Below are positions 63,536-64,000 of a DNA stretch of 64,000 nucleotides, one piece after another (positions within the stretch are counted from its first letter, which is position 1; each line of letters opens with the position of its first letter). The position numbers were made by a program, and so were the translations under genes. Location: the NCBI RefSeq assembly GCF_029227915.1, contig NC_079876.1, positions 34,765,828 through 34,829,827 on the forward strand, in the 5' to 3' direction. The notes below the pieces were generated by a model. It was not told the origin of the DNA and did no database searches. It saw nothing but the letters and a program-made list of their open reading frames with translations. The DNA comes from Hydractinia symbiolongicarpus (Eukaryota; Cnidaria; Hydrozoa; Anthoathecata; Hydractiniidae).

Positions 63536-64000
63536 GAAGAATGTTATTTCTTGGAGTTCAATTTTCTCATTTATCACATTTATCAGGTCACAGTCCAAAG
63601 TTAGTTCAGTTGAGTACCACAGTCAATCGTTTCACTGTTAAAAGCGATGCAACCTAGTAATATCAGATAAATATCGCGAAATACATGTTGGTACTTATAT
63701 GTGACCCAACCGTTGTAACTCAAACGGACTGACACTGTTAGAAAGTCAATGAAATGTAGTTTTTAAAACTGTCGCCATTTCTTCTGCGCCCGATAACGGC
63801 TAGGATTGGTCCCACAGTAAGAAATGACTCATTAATCTAAATTTTTAAATGAAGCACTACCACATTGCCTAGTGTAATCGCCTAGTTCCGGCAATCATGT
63901 CAAATTAAGAAGAATGTTATTTCTTGGAGTCCAATTTTCTCATTTTTCACACTCATTAGGTCACAGTCCAAAGTTAGTTCAATTAAGTCCCACAGATAAT
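63536..64000 (+). repeat. Satellite array, right end of window (diverged monomers)
   Basis: A little over one monomer, of the diverged right-hand type ('cagataaatatcgc', 'cattgcctagtgtaatcgcc', 'cccacagataat'). The array continues past the window edge. Confidence 0.95.

Noticed and set aside
1-64000. CRISPR array interpretation of the regular repeats
   Set aside because: The whole 373-bp unit repeats, with no short repeat/unique spacer structure and no cas genes, and the context is eukaryotic.
1-64000. Telomeric repeats, rDNA, histone genes or an origin of replication
   Set aside because: No matching motifs were seen; all sequence outside the PLEs and the 232-bp insert is the same satellite.

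Overview
This 64 kb window is almost entirely one tandem satellite DNA array. The monomer is about 372-375 bp, AT-rich, and every copy is in the same orientation. By subtraction there are roughly 157 monomers: 64 kb minus two retroelement copies and one small insert, divided by about 373.5 bp. No host protein-coding, rRNA or tRNA gene was found. The only convincing genes are two identical copies of a Penelope-like retroelement (PLE) ORF carrying reverse transcriptase and a C-terminal GIY-YIG endonuclease. PLEs are eukaryotic, so this is nuclear, probably pericentromeric or other heterochromatic DNA. CpG is not depleted in a monomer counted by hand (16 CpG in 373 bp at 38% GC), which fits an animal without heavy germline CpG methylation, such as many invertebrates. 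The species cannot be named from the sequence.

Layout. 1-2822 is satellite. 2823-5397 is PLE copy 1, flanked by 13-bp target-site duplications and bounded by perfect 126-bp inverted repeats. 5398-9142 is ten satellite monomers' worth of sequence. 9143-11717 is PLE copy 2. 11718-63294 is satellite. 63295-63526 is a 232-bp non-satellite insert between 9-bp direct repeats. 63527-64000 is satellite again. The second PLE is not a second transposition: PLE, target duplications and flanking satellite recur at an offset of exactly 6320 bp (ten monomers plus one PLE with its target duplication). A block of about 5.4 kb (about 116-5502 and 6436-11822) was therefore duplicated as a unit.

The array is a mosaic of about seven monomer subtypes, told apart mainly by the 60 bp after the conserved 'cttggagt' motif. 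Subtypes often follow one another in the order d-c-b-a (diagnostic segments are given in the entries). Local blocks of 1, 2, 3, 4, 5, 9, 10 and 12 monomers have been duplicated, many head to tail, as expected from repeated unequal exchange or amplification. Some monomers are clear chimeras of two subtypes. From about 53.9 kb rightwards the monomers belong to a more diverged set, which suggests a different array domain or an approach to the array edge.

The genes do not form a pathway. The PLE is a self-contained retroelement whose RT and endonuclease would work together in target-primed insertion, and the satellite array has amplified it passively. Short open frames inside monomers are by-products of repetition and are not annotated as genes.
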